DNA from: Holophagaceae bacterium | Lineage (GTDB): Bacteria; Acidobacteriota; Holophagae; Holophagales; Holophagaceae | Assembly (NCBI GenBank): GCA_021286765.1 | Contig: JAJTBS010000005.1 | Location: 183,017 to 247,016, forward strand | Length of the DNA: 64,000 bases | Reading direction: 5' to 3' | Shown: in pieces, positions 49,999 to 57,943 of the stretch | Layout of the letters: the number at the start of each line of letters is the position of its first letter | Numbering within the stretch: position 1 is the first letter of the stretch | Position numbers and translations under genes: made by a program | The notes under the pieces: generated by a model | Database searches by the model: none | What the model saw: only the letters and a program-made list of their open reading frames with translations | What the model was told of the DNA's origin: nothing

Positions 49999-51179
49999 GC
50001 GTCACTCCGGATCGAATCCAGGGGCCGGATGCGCCCCGCTTTCCAGGCCGGATACATGCCGCTGAGCAGGCCTACGGCCACGATGGTCAGGAGCGTGAGG
50101 AGGGAGAGTCGGGGGTCGATGGCCACCAGCTCTCCGCCCGGCGCGTAGGGCAGGGCCCGGCGCACCAGGAGGTCGGAGAGCCGGGCGAAGACCAGCGCCA
50201 GCCCGATGCCCAGGATGCCACCGCTGGCACAGAGGATGAGGGTCTCGGTCCAGACCAAGCGGAAGATGTCGCCGGGCATGGCGCCCATGGTCTTCAGGAT
50301 GCCGATCTCGTGCTTGCGCTCCAGCACCGACATGAGCACGGTGTTCACCACCCCCACCATGGCGATGAGCAGGGCGATGACGGCGATGGAGAGGACCATG
50401 ACCCGCGCCGTGGCGATGAGCTTCATGATGGTCTGCTTCACCTGGCTGAAGCTCACCACCTGCATGTCCGGCAGCTGGTACAGCGAAGCCTCGAGGCCGG
50501 TGAGATCCGCGTCCTTTTTGGCCTTGATGCCGATGGTGGTGATCTTGTCGAGGCCGGAGATCTTCTGCAGGGTGCGCAGGGGGACGAAGATGGTGCCGTC
50601 ATCCTGGGTGCCCGTGCGCTGGAGGATGCCCACGACCTTGAGCTGGACGTTCTTCTCGGGCACCAGGATCAGGTCCCCCACCTCGCGCTGCTCCAGCTCC
50701 GCCGCCTCGTAGCCCATCACCGCCTCGGCGGCGTTGGCGTCGGCGAACCAGCCCCCTTTGTGGAAGCGCAGGAAGGGCTTCATGGCCGGGAAGGTGGCGA
50801 GGTCCACGCCGAAGTAACCTGCGATGCCACCGCCATCCCCCTTGTTGGGATCGAAGAAGGCCTGCATGAGGATGGGCGTGACCTTGTCCACTTCCGGCCT
50901 GGCCTTGATGGTCTTCACCACGTCTTCCTCGATGTAGCGGAGCCCCGCACCACCCTGCAGCATCATGGTGGCGGCCTCATAGGGGCAGCCCTTGGCCATG
51001 ACCATGATCTGGTAGCCCATGTTGTCGATGTCGCGGTTCAGGGCTTTCTCGTAGCCGCGGTTGAAGCCCAGCAGGCTCACGAGCACCCAGGAGGAGAGGA
51101 TGATGCCCACCAGGGTGAGGCCGGTGCGGGTCTTCTTGCGCAGAAGATTCTTGGAGGCGATCTGGAACTTGCTGATCAT
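49995..51179 (-). CDS. FtsX/MacB-like ABC permease
   Basis: The 394-residue protein has an N-terminal helix (TRTGLTLVGIILSSWVLVSLLGF), a large periplasmic domain (about 45-265), and three C-terminal helices (VLSIAVIALLIAMVGVVNTVL; TLILCASGGILGIGLALV; LLTLLTIVAVGLLSGMYPAWKA), the MacB/FtsX topology. The SVLERKHEIGILKTMGAMPGDIF loop is the family coupling motif. It overlaps the ATPase and the gene upstream by 4 nt each. Confidence 0.9.
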   Translation of the reverse strand: MISKFQIASKNLLRKKTRTGLTLVGIILSSWVLVSLLGFNRGYEKALNRDIDNMGYQIMVMAKGCPYEAATMMLQGGAGLRYIEEDVVKTIKARPEVDKVTPILMQAFFDPNKGDGGGIAGYFGVDLATFPAMKPFLRFHKGGWFADANAAEAVMGYEAAELEQREVGDLILVPEKNVQLKVVGILQRTGTQDDGTIFVPLRTLQKISGLDKITTIGIKAKKDADLTGLEASLYQLPDMQVVSFSQVKQTIMKLIATARVMVLSIAVIALLIAMVGVVNTVLMSVLERKHEIGILKTMGAMPGDIFRLVWTETLILCASGGILGIGLALVFARLSDLLVRRALPYAPGGELVAIDPRLSLLTLLTIVAVGLLSGMYPAWKAGRIRPLDSIRSDA

Positions 51180-51817
51180 GGCTTTTTCTTCTCGACCGAA
51201 TAGAAGAACTCGTCCATGAGGATGAGGTTCTTGTTCAGGGCCCGGAGGACGCCCAGGAAATCGGTGAGGGCCTCGGGTGCGGGATTGACGACGGTGGCCA
51301 GGCGGCCGGTGCCCTTGCCGGCGATGAAATCGAAGGTCCCGAAATCCTTGAGGGTCATGCCCACGAACTGGGTGCCGAACTTGCGTGTGGTGAACTTGTT
51401 CGCCCAGGCCCCGGCGACCCGCTGCAGGTAGAACTGCTTGACGCGGCCCTCCAGGTCCAGCGAGACGAAGACCTCCAGCACGCCGAACTGCCCCTTCTGG
51501 TTCACGCCGTGGATGTAACCGATCTTCTCGGTGCCCTTGTAGATCTCGTAGAGGACGTAGGGCACGTCCAGGGGGGCGTAGAGGGCGGGCACGCCGCCAA
51601 GCCTCGCCACGACCCGCTTGAAGACGGGCTCGCCGCCCCGGCTGGAGAAGGAGAAGTAGATGACCTTGAAGCTGGTGGATCCGGGGAAGAGCCGGGGCAC
51701 GTCGACGGCGGGGTTGTTGAGCTCGCAGCTGACCGCCGCGGGCAGGGGGGCTGCCACGAGAGCCAGGGGGAGGAGGGGCAGAAGACGCTTCGAAGAGAAG
51801 CCCGACAGGCGGCTCAT
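51176..51817 (-). CDS. Exported protein of unknown function in the ABC operon
   Basis: The 213-residue protein has a signal peptide (LLPLLPLALVAAPLPAAVSC). The mature part contains YEIYKGTEKIGYIHGVNQKGQ and VFVSLDLEGRVKQFYLQR, then FGTQFVGMTLKDF, a pattern recalling FMN-binding domains of the NosR/RnfG type, though the flavin-linking S/T-G-A-T motif is not clear. It overlaps the permease by ATGA, so it is likely the periplasmic partner of that ABC system. Confidence 0.75.
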   Translation of the reverse strand: MSRLSGFSSKRLLPLLPLALVAAPLPAAVSCELNNPAVDVPRLFPGSTSFKVIYFSFSSRGGEPVFKRVVARLGGVPALYAPLDVPYVLYEIYKGTEKIGYIHGVNQKGQFGVLEVFVSLDLEGRVKQFYLQRVAGAWANKFTTRKFGTQFVGMTLKDFGTFDFIAGKGTGRLATVVNPAPEALTDFLGVLRALNKNLILMDEFFYSVEKKKP

Positions 51818-51827
51818 GGGGCGTCCC

Positions 51828-52256
51828 CTAGAGGTCGAACAGGTAGGCGCCCCGGAGGACCGTCTGCCCGTTCTTCAGGAAGGAGAACCGGATCTCCCAG
51901 TCTCCGGGCATCACCAGCTGCACGGGCAGCAGGTAGACCCCCTTGTTCGAGAGGGCGAAGGCCTTCGGTCCGCTGCTATGGGCCCCGCGCATGGAGGGCA
52001 TGTCTGCGTCGCCCTGGATGGCGAAGGTCGTGTCGCGCTTGCCATCCTGGGTGAAGACCTCCACCCGCATGACCACGGTCCCGAGCTTGGGCTGCTGGGT
52101 GAAGCCGTAGGTGAAGTAGTGGTCCTTTCCCAGGGGCACCTTGCGGCCGGGTTTGGGAAGGACCGCAAAATCGCCCTGCCCGGGAGCCGGAGGCGCGGCA
52201 ACGACGGGCGATGCAAGCAGCATCACGAGGGCCGATGCGACGAAGACCTTGGACAT
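51828..52256 (-). CDS. Small exported protein (FixH/YtkA-like) in the ABC operon
   Basis: The 142-residue protein has a signal peptide (VFVASALVMLLASPVVAAP) and a single beta-sandwich-like domain (YFTYGFTQQPKLGTVVMRVEVFTQDG, then LPVQLVMPGDWEIRFSF), similar in shape to YtkA/FixH-like domains. It lies 10 nt before the next exported protein and is the first gene of the four-gene operon. Function unknown; copper or redox roles of related domains do not transfer safely. Confidence 0.72.
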   Translation of the reverse strand: MSKVFVASALVMLLASPVVAAPPAPGQGDFAVLPKPGRKVPLGKDHYFTYGFTQQPKLGTVVMRVEVFTQDGKRDTTFAIQGDADMPSMRGAHSSGPKAFALSNKGVYLLPVQLVMPGDWEIRFSFLKNGQTVLRGAYLFDL

Positions 52257-52304
52257 GAACTGGCTCCTGTGGACTTCCAGCGGTTGGGAACAAGAAATCC
52301 CATT

Positions 52305-52994
52305 CTACCCCGACCGGCCTGACATGGGCTCAGAGCCGTTCGCCACGAGGCCCTTCCTGATGGCCAGCGCCGTCAAGGCCTGGACCGAGTGCAGACCGAG
52401 CTTCTTCATGATGCTCGCCCGGTACTTCTCCACGGTCTTGGGGCTGAGGCAGAGGAGCTCGGCGATGGCCTTGGAGCGGTGGCCCTCGGCGACGAGCTTG
52501 AGGACCTCCCGTTCCCGGTCGGAGAGGTCGCCGGTGGTCGCCGGGACGCGCCGCAGCTTGCGGTTCCCCAGAAAATGCACCAGCACCGTGGTGGCAATGG
52601 CCGGGGTCAGGTACTTCTCCCCCGCCAGCATGCTTCCGATGGCCAGGAAGAGCTCCTCCCCGGAGGCGTCCTCCATCACATAACCGCAGGCCCCGGCTTG
52701 GAGGGCCGAGCAGATGGCCTCTTCGGAGCGGTCCGTCGCCAAGGCCAGGATCCGCGTGGCGGGACTGGCCTCCTGCACGGCCCGAAGGGAGGTCGGTCCA
52801 GCGATTCCGGGCAGGGCGAGGGACAGCACCATGAGGTCCGGTTGCAGCACCTTGGCGAGGTGGACAGCCTCCGCCCCATCCGTGCCCTCCCCGACGACCT
52901 CCAGGTTCACCTGGCTGGAGAGGAGCATGCGAAGGGCCTCCCGCATGAGGGTCTGGGCTTCCACGATCACGATGCGGCGCCGACCTTCAGCCAT
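52305..52994 (-). CDS. NarL-type regulator with degenerate receiver
   Basis: The 229-residue protein has a receiver-like domain (about 6-125) and a LuxR HTH (about 160-220: LSDREREVLKLVAEGHRSKAIAELLCLSPKTVEKY). The receiver lacks its chemistry: the acidic pair is E12-A13, the phosphoacceptor position is Ser58 (MVLSLALPG), and the conserved Lys is Glu108 (GYVMEDA). It therefore cannot be phosphorylated in the usual way and may act by ligand binding or by amount. Start ATG 52994 is preferred over upstream starts. An 18-bp palindrome lies 53-70 nt upstream. Confidence 0.88.
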   Translation of the reverse strand: MAEGRRRIVIVEAQTLMREALRMLLSSQVNLEVVGEGTDGAEAVHLAKVLQPDLMVLSLALPGIAGPTSLRAVQEASPATRILALATDRSEEAICSALQAGACGYVMEDASGEELFLAIGSMLAGEKYLTPAIATTVLVHFLGNRKLRRVPATTGDLSDREREVLKLVAEGHRSKAIAELLCLSPKTVEKYRASIMKKLGLHSVQALTALAIRKGLVANGSEPMSGRSG

Positions 52995-53046
52995 GTCCTG
53001 TCTCCGGCAAGTGCGAATGGAGGGAATCACCCATGTCCTGGAGAAT

Positions 53047-53064
53047 GACAACCCATGGGTTGTC
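53047..53064. promoter_or_regulatory. 18-bp perfect palindrome upstream of the NarL-type regulator
   Basis: GACAACCCATGGGTTGTC is fully symmetric (9+9) and lies 53-70 nt before the start of the gene at 52994, in an otherwise AT-richer intergenic region. It is a candidate operator, perhaps for the regulator itself. Confidence 0.55.
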
Positions 53065-53117
53065 TTTAGTCTGTCCAATGAAAGATTACTCGTCCATCTT
53101 TTGATTGAAGAGGGCCC

Positions 53118-53717
53118 TTACTCCCTCCATTCCGCCAGGTGGATCCGGAGGGCGGCACAGGCCCGGGCCCGGTGGCTGAGCGTGTGCTTGAGGTCGCTGG
53201 GCAGCTCGCCGAAGGTTTGGTCGTGACCCGCCGGGAGGAAGATGGGGTCGTAACCGAAGCCACCCTCGCCGCGGGGGGTGGTGGCCAGGCTGCCCTCCAC
53301 AGCCCCGCTGACAGTGAAGCTTCCTCCCCCCATTCCCGCGAAGGCCAGCACGCAGACGAACCGGGCCCGACGCGGGGCGCCCTCGGGCAGCATGGCCAGC
53401 AGGCGGCGGTTCTTGTCGCCGTAGGCGGGCAGATCCGGCGCGAAGCGGGCGCTCAGCACCCCGGGCCCGCCCCAGAGGGCGTCCACGCAGAGCCCCGAGT
53501 CATCGGCCAGCACGCCGTCCACGGGCCCGGTGCCGTGCTGGTGCCACCACGTCCGAGCACCCTCGGCCTTCTGCAGGGCATTGTCCTGGAAAAAAGCACC
53601 GGTCTCCGGAAGCTCCGGGGCCTCCACAGGCCAGGGCACAAACTGCAGGTCCGGCAGCAGCTCCGCGAACTCGCGCAGCTTGCCGGCGTTCCGTGAGGCG
53701 AGGAGGACCTTCAGCAT
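53118..53717 (-). CDS. rdgB: XTP/dITP diphosphatase (Ham1/RdgB)
   Basis: The 199-residue enzyme removes non-canonical purine nucleotides (dITP, XTP) from the pool. Family signatures are LLASRNAGKLREFAELL, DDSGLCVDALWGGPGVLSARFA, GEGGFGYDPIFLPAG and KHTLSHRARA. All are intact. It overlaps the ThiF-like gene by 7 nt at 53711-53717, so translation is coupled. Confidence 0.95.
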   Translation of the reverse strand: MLKVLLASRNAGKLREFAELLPDLQFVPWPVEAPELPETGAFFQDNALQKAEGARTWWHQHGTGPVDGVLADDSGLCVDALWGGPGVLSARFAPDLPAYGDKNRRLLAMLPEGAPRRARFVCVLAFAGMGGGSFTVSGAVEGSLATTPRGEGGFGYDPIFLPAGHDQTFGELPSDLKHTLSHRARACAALRIHLAEWRE

Positions 53718-54712
53718 CCCACGACCTCGGTGTACCAGCTGCGGGCGCGCTCAGGAGTCATGGGGCCGTGGACCAAGGCGCGGCCGTCGGCGAAAAGGGT
53801 GATCTCGTCGGCGCCCTCGCGACCCTTGAGCATGCGGCCGGCCTGCTTCCAGGGGCTGCGGGTGCGGGTCTCCAGGCGCGCTTTCAGGGTGGCAAGATCG
53901 AGCATGCCGGGGGGGTTCACGCGGATCTGTACGCCCTCCAGGCCGCAGAGGGGGCTGGCCTTCAGGCTCCAGCGGGCGTCCAGGAATTCGGTGACCCTGT
54001 CCGTGCAGAAGCGGCAGCGGGTCTTCGGGGCTTTCAGGAACTGCCGCTCGTCGTGCCAGAAGTCGAAGCGGGCGAGCTCGGTGTGGGGCGCTTTCCCCGT
54101 GAGGATCTTCATGGCCTCCAGGGCCGCCCAGCTGCCGATGATGCCGACTGTGGGTCCCAGCACGCCGGCGCTGTCGCAGGTGTCCACGTCACCGCCGGCC
54201 GGGGGCTCCTCGATGAGGCAGCGCAGGCAGGGCGTGTGGGGCGGGTTCAGGGGCCAGACGACCCCCTCGCCGCCGATGGCTCCGGCGTAGATCCACGGGG
54301 TGCCCGTGAGGATGGCCACATCATTGATGAGGAAGCGGGCCTCGAAGTTGTCGGTGCCATCGCAGATGAGGTCGAAGCCGCTGAGCAGCTGTCGGGCGTT
54401 GCCACTGGTGAGATCCGCCACCACGGGATCCAGCTCGATGCTGGAGTTGGCCTCGGCCAGCCGCTCGGCCGCCACCTCGGCCTTGGGGCGCCCCAGGTCG
54501 GCTTCGCCATACAGCAGCTGCCGCTGAAGGTTCGAGGCCTCCACCAGGTCGCGGTCGATGAGGGTGAGGTGCCCCACGCCCGCCCGGACCAGCCAGGGGG
54601 CGATGACGGAGCCCGTGGCGCCCAGGCCCAGCACCGCCACGCGCTTGCCGCGCAGAACCTCATCGGCTTCGCGGCCCAGGAAGATGCGCTGCTTGGCGTA
54701 GCGGTCGGACAT
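53711..54712 (-). CDS. ThiF/MoeB-family adenylyltransferase with C-terminal extension
   Basis: The 333-residue protein has the E1-like Rossmann fold (VAVLGLGATGSVIAPWLVRAG, DRDLVEASNLQRQLLY, GFDLICDGTDNFEARFLIND), Zn ligands PCLRC and CRFC, and the active-site Cys in VDTCDSAGVLGP. These enzymes adenylate the C-terminal glycine of ThiS/MoaD proteins. The last ~90 residues (from ASPLCGLEGVQIRVN) are an extra domain absent from short MoeB. No ThiS or MoaD gene is adjacent, so the thiamine/molybdopterin choice is open; moaA is at 16383. GGAG lies 5-6 nt before the ATG. Confidence 0.88.
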   Translation of the reverse strand: MSDRYAKQRIFLGREADEVLRGKRVAVLGLGATGSVIAPWLVRAGVGHLTLIDRDLVEASNLQRQLLYGEADLGRPKAEVAAERLAEANSSIELDPVVADLTSGNARQLLSGFDLICDGTDNFEARFLINDVAILTGTPWIYAGAIGGEGVVWPLNPPHTPCLRCLIEEPPAGGDVDTCDSAGVLGPTVGIIGSWAALEAMKILTGKAPHTELARFDFWHDERQFLKAPKTRCRFCTDRVTEFLDARWSLKASPLCGLEGVQIRVNPPGMLDLATLKARLETRTRSPWKQAGRMLKGREGADEITLFADGRALVHGPMTPERARSWYTEVVGC

Positions 54713-54723
54713 GGAGGCTCCCG

Positions 54724-54769
54724 CTCCAGTCTAAAAGCAACGGCGCCCCACCGGGGCGCCGCACTGGAG
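54724..54769 (-). terminator. Terminator after the DUF6941-like gene
   Basis: A 9-bp perfect stem CGGCGCCCC/GGGGCGCCG with an ACC loop (54741-54761) is nested in a longer CTCCAGT/ACTGGAG pairing (54724-54730 with 54763-54769). On the minus strand TTGCTTTT follows the inner hairpin. Confidence 0.75.
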
Positions 54770-54785
54770 AGGGAAGACTGGACGC

Positions 54786-55250
54786 TTAGTTGCCAGCCTG
54801 GCCGGCCTCGGCCATGGCCTTCTCGTATTCAGCCTGGAGGCGGCTGGCGTCGGAGATGGCGAACTTGTAGACGTACTCGAAGCGGTCGGCACCCTTGGTG
54901 AGGGCGATGATCACCTCGTAGACGCCCTCGCTGCCCACTTCAAAGGGGCTGGCGATGACATTGAAGGTGCCTTCCTTGGCGCCGTCGGGGATCTGCACGT
55001 CGCTATCGCGGATCACGTCCTTGCGGTCCCCGGTGGGGCTCACGATGGAGAAGCCGAACTTGAACTGGCCATCCATGCGGGAGAAGCGGGTGTAGAAGCA
55101 CACCTTGGGCAGGGTGAAGGGCACCTGGGGCACCACGATGTGGTGGTCGTACAGGCCCATCAGCGAGGTCTTGCCGCCCATCTCCTGGCGGATGTCGTCG
55201 CAAAGCAGCGTGAATTCGTGCTTGGGGGCCTTGATCTGGACTTCTTGCAT
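54786..55250 (-). CDS. DUF6941-like protein
   Basis: The 154-residue soluble protein has a pattern I associate with DUF6941: an early FTLLCDDIRQEMGGKTSLMG followed by LYDHHIVV and LPKVCFYTRF, and later KFGFSIVSPTGD. The rest looks like one beta-sandwich (YEVIIALTKGADRFEYVYKFAI). ATG 55250 has GGAG about 6 nt upstream; a longer frame exists but is antisense to the nucleotidase. It has its own terminator and is divergent from the nucleotidase. Function unknown. Confidence 0.78.
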   Translation of the reverse strand: MQEVQIKAPKHEFTLLCDDIRQEMGGKTSLMGLYDHHIVVPQVPFTLPKVCFYTRFSRMDGQFKFGFSIVSPTGDRKDVIRDSDVQIPDGAKEGTFNVIASPFEVGSEGVYEVIIALTKGADRFEYVYKFAISDASRLQAEYEKAMAEAGQAGN

Positions 55251-55351
55251 GGGGGGCTCCGAAAGAGGGGGCATCCTTGGGTGAGGGGAAAGTTTACCCT
55301 TGAAGTCGGCCCCATCCAACCCTGGGTTGCCGGAGTCACCGCGGAGCACGC

Positions 55352-56959
55352 ATGCGTCATTGGTTCTGGATCCTGCTGATCGCCTTGGGCCTCCAGGCTC
55401 AAGAGGCCCGGATTCAGGTCCTTGGAACCACCGATATGCACGGGCACCTGCTGGCGGAGGATACCTACAGCCTGCAGCCGGCGAACCAAGGTTGGGCAAA
55501 GGTCACAACTCTGATCCGCCATCAGAAGGCCCAGAACCCGAACACGATCCTGGTGGACTGCGGCGACACCCTCCAGGGCGAGCCGGTCAACTATGTGCGC
55601 AACACGCTCCGGCGCGACCTGCCCGAGCCCAGCATCGCCATCATGAACGCCCTGGGGTTTTCCGCCATGGCCGTGGGGAACCATGACTACGACTTCGGCC
55701 TGCCCGTGCTCCGAGAGGTGGAGAAGCAGGCGAAGTTCCCGTTCCTGTCGGCCAACACCGTGGATGCGAAGGGGCGGCCAGGCTTCCAATCCCACGCCCT
55801 GGTGACGGTGGCCGGCGTGCGCGTGGCCCTGTTGGGCTTCACCACGCCCGGGGTGCCCGCCATGACGGAACCCGGGAACTATGCCGGCCTGGCCTTCCAG
55901 GACATCGTCGCCACGGCGAAGCGTCTGGTGCCCTTCCTGCGGGAGAAGGAGAGAGCCGATGTGGTGATCGTCCTGATGCACGCCGGGCTCGGATCCACTC
56001 CCGGGGCGGAGGGCGACGAGAACGCTGCGCTGCGCCTGGCGGAGCAGGTGCCGGGCGTAGATGCCATCTTCGCGGGGCACACCCACCAGGCGCTTCAGGT
56101 CGAGCACCGGGGCGTGCCCATCGTCCAGGCGGGCTGCTTCGGCCGCGCCCTGGCCGTGCTGGACCTGGATTTGCGCCAGGAGAAGGGACGCTGGCGGGTG
56201 GTGGCGGGCAAGGGCCGGACGCTCAAGCCTGAGGACCAGACACTCGCGGATCCCGAGGTCATGAGCCTGACCGCCGAGCTTCGCGCGGCCACGGACCGCT
56301 ACCTCGACACGGCCGCCACGAACCTGCTGGTGGACCTGGACAGCCGCTGGGCGCGCATGGAGGACACGCCGCTCATGCAACTCATCCACCAAGTGCAGCG
56401 CCAGGCCACAGGCGCCCAGCTGTCGGCGGCGGCAAGCCCGGCGCCGAAGCTCTTTATCCCCAAGGGACCCACGAGTGTGCGCCAGTTCTACGCCCTGGCC
56501 CCCTTCGAAAGCCAGGTGGCGCGGATCCGCATCACGGGAGACCAGCTGAAGCGCTACCTGGAGCACGGGGCGCGGCACTACCTCCTGAGCTGGCAGCCGG
56601 AGCTCTACAATCGCGAGATCCCCTTCTACAACTACGACATGGTGGATGGGGTGAGCTATGCGCTGGACCTCGGGAAACCCGTGGGCAGCCGCATCCGGAA
56701 CCTCACCTACCAGGGCCAGCCCGTGAAGGCGGACCAAGTCTTTACCCTGGCGCTCTCCACCTACCGTCTGCGCGGGGGGGGCGGCTACATGGAGGCCATC
56801 CGGTTCACGGGCACGCCCGACCTGATCACGCCGGCCTCCCAGCGGAACCTCATCCTCGAGCATGTCCTGGGCCGTCCCGCGCTGAATCCCGCGCCCACGA
56901 ACACCTGGCGGACGATCCCCTTCCTGGATCGGGAGCGGGTGCTGAACCTGGCGGGCTGA
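55352..56959 (+). CDS. Exported 5'-nucleotidase / metallophosphatase (UshA-like)
   Basis: The 535-residue protein has a signal peptide (WFWILLIALGLQAQ) and an N-terminal metallophosphatase domain (about 20-270) with metal ligands in TTDMHGHL, VDCGDTLQG, GNHDYDFG, VLMHAGLG and AGHTHQ. The C-terminal nucleotidase domain (about 310-520) includes FYALAPFESQV and the substrate-binding YNYDMVDGVSYALDL. It likely releases phosphate from nucleotides in the periplasm; 2',3'-cyclic nucleotide activity is possible. GGAG lies 6 nt before the ATG. It is convergent with the next gene. Confidence 0.92.
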   Translation: MRHWFWILLIALGLQAQEARIQVLGTTDMHGHLLAEDTYSLQPANQGWAKVTTLIRHQKAQNPNTILVDCGDTLQGEPVNYVRNTLRRDLPEPSIAIMNALGFSAMAVGNHDYDFGLPVLREVEKQAKFPFLSANTVDAKGRPGFQSHALVTVAGVRVALLGFTTPGVPAMTEPGNYAGLAFQDIVATAKRLVPFLREKERADVVIVLMHAGLGSTPGAEGDENAALRLAEQVPGVDAIFAGHTHQALQVEHRGVPIVQAGCFGRALAVLDLDLRQEKGRWRVVAGKGRTLKPEDQTLADPEVMSLTAELRAATDRYLDTAATNLLVDLDSRWARMEDTPLMQLIHQVQRQATGAQLSAAASPAPKLFIPKGPTSVRQFYALAPFESQVARIRITGDQLKRYLEHGARHYLLSWQPELYNREIPFYNYDMVDGVSYALDLGKPVGSRIRNLTYQGQPVKADQVFTLALSTYRLRGGGGYMEAIRFTGTPDLITPASQRNLILEHVLGRPALNPAPTNTWRTIPFLDRERVLNLAG

Positions 56960-56962
56960 GGG

Positions 56963-57862
56963 CTACTTGACCTTCACCAGCATCAGCCCGCCCCTGGGGC
57001 TGACGAAGACCGCGTCGGAATCCAGGATGCCCACCAGGATGTGGGATTCGTCCAACCCGGTGGGGAGGAACTCCAGGCGGGACTGGGCGAAGTCGAGCCG
57101 TGCCAGGGCCAGGCCCTGGAGCGTGGCCCGCAGCTGGGCCGGAATCTGGGCGGCCCGCACCGCGGCGAAGACCACGCCTTTGCCGGGCCAGATTGCCAGG
57201 GGACCCCGGTCCACCACATAGCCCTCGAGGGCGGGTGCAGGCTGCCCCGGTCCCAGCAGGAGGCTGGTCTCTCCGAGCTTCCTTCCCGAGTTGCCGTCCA
57301 GGATGGCGAGGTTAAGGGCATTGCCGTCGGCCATCAGCAGGTTGCCCGAGTCGTCCAGGACGATGGGGCGCCGGTTCTGGGGCAGGGGGCCATCGCCCTT
57401 GGAAGGCTTCGCGCCGAAGGACCACAGCAGGGAACCCTTGAAGTCGCGCTTCTCCAGGTATGGCTCCGGGGCCTTGTAGGACAGCACGAAGCCCTTGGCG
57501 TCCCAGCAGACATCGCCCACTTCGGCGGGGACTTTGAGGTTGAGGATGACGTGACCCGTCTTGTCGATCTGGGTGACCGTGGTGCCCCGGGCGATCCAGG
57601 CATTGTTGCGGGGATCCATCACCCAGCGTTCCGGCGGCTCGTCGGACTTGCCGGCCGGCACGCTGCCGATCACCCCGCCATCGCGCATCCAGGTGTGGAG
57701 CATCCGGGAGTTGGGATCGAAAAAGGTGAAGGAATCGTCCTTGTCCTGCTTGGCCCAGCTGCGCGCCTGGGTGGCGGCATCCCAGGACTGGGCGCGCAGG
57801 GCCGGCACAGACAGGCCGAGCATGGCGCTCAGTAGATACAAGCAGATACGGCGATTCCTCAC
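56963..57862 (-). CDS. Secreted beta-propeller-like protein of unknown function
   Basis: The 299-residue protein has a signal peptide (YLLSAMLGLSVPALRAQ) and a series of beta-rich repeats (DDSFTFFDPNSRMLHTW, ERWVMDPRNNAWIARGTTVTQIDKTGHVILN, RRPIVLDDSGNLLMADGNALNLAILDGNSGRKL) like six- or NHL-type propellers. GTG 57862 is chosen because GAGGAT lies 5 nt upstream and it starts the signal peptide; a TTG at 57907 would add 15 residues. It lies 81 nt downstream of dxs on the same strand. No enzymatic motif is seen. Confidence 0.75.
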   Translation of the reverse strand: MRNRRICLYLLSAMLGLSVPALRAQSWDAATQARSWAKQDKDDSFTFFDPNSRMLHTWMRDGGVIGSVPAGKSDEPPERWVMDPRNNAWIARGTTVTQIDKTGHVILNLKVPAEVGDVCWDAKGFVLSYKAPEPYLEKRDFKGSLLWSFGAKPSKGDGPLPQNRRPIVLDDSGNLLMADGNALNLAILDGNSGRKLGETSLLLGPGQPAPALEGYVVDRGPLAIWPGKGVVFAAVRAAQIPAQLRATLQGLALARLDFAQSRLEFLPTGLDESHILVGILDSDAVFVSPRGGLMLVKVK

Positions 57863-57943
57863 GAAGATCCTCGGTATAGACCAGTCACCAGGGGTGGGTA
57901 GATCCAACCTTAGGAAATCTTGGGGGTGTTCGCAAGTTTTTAC

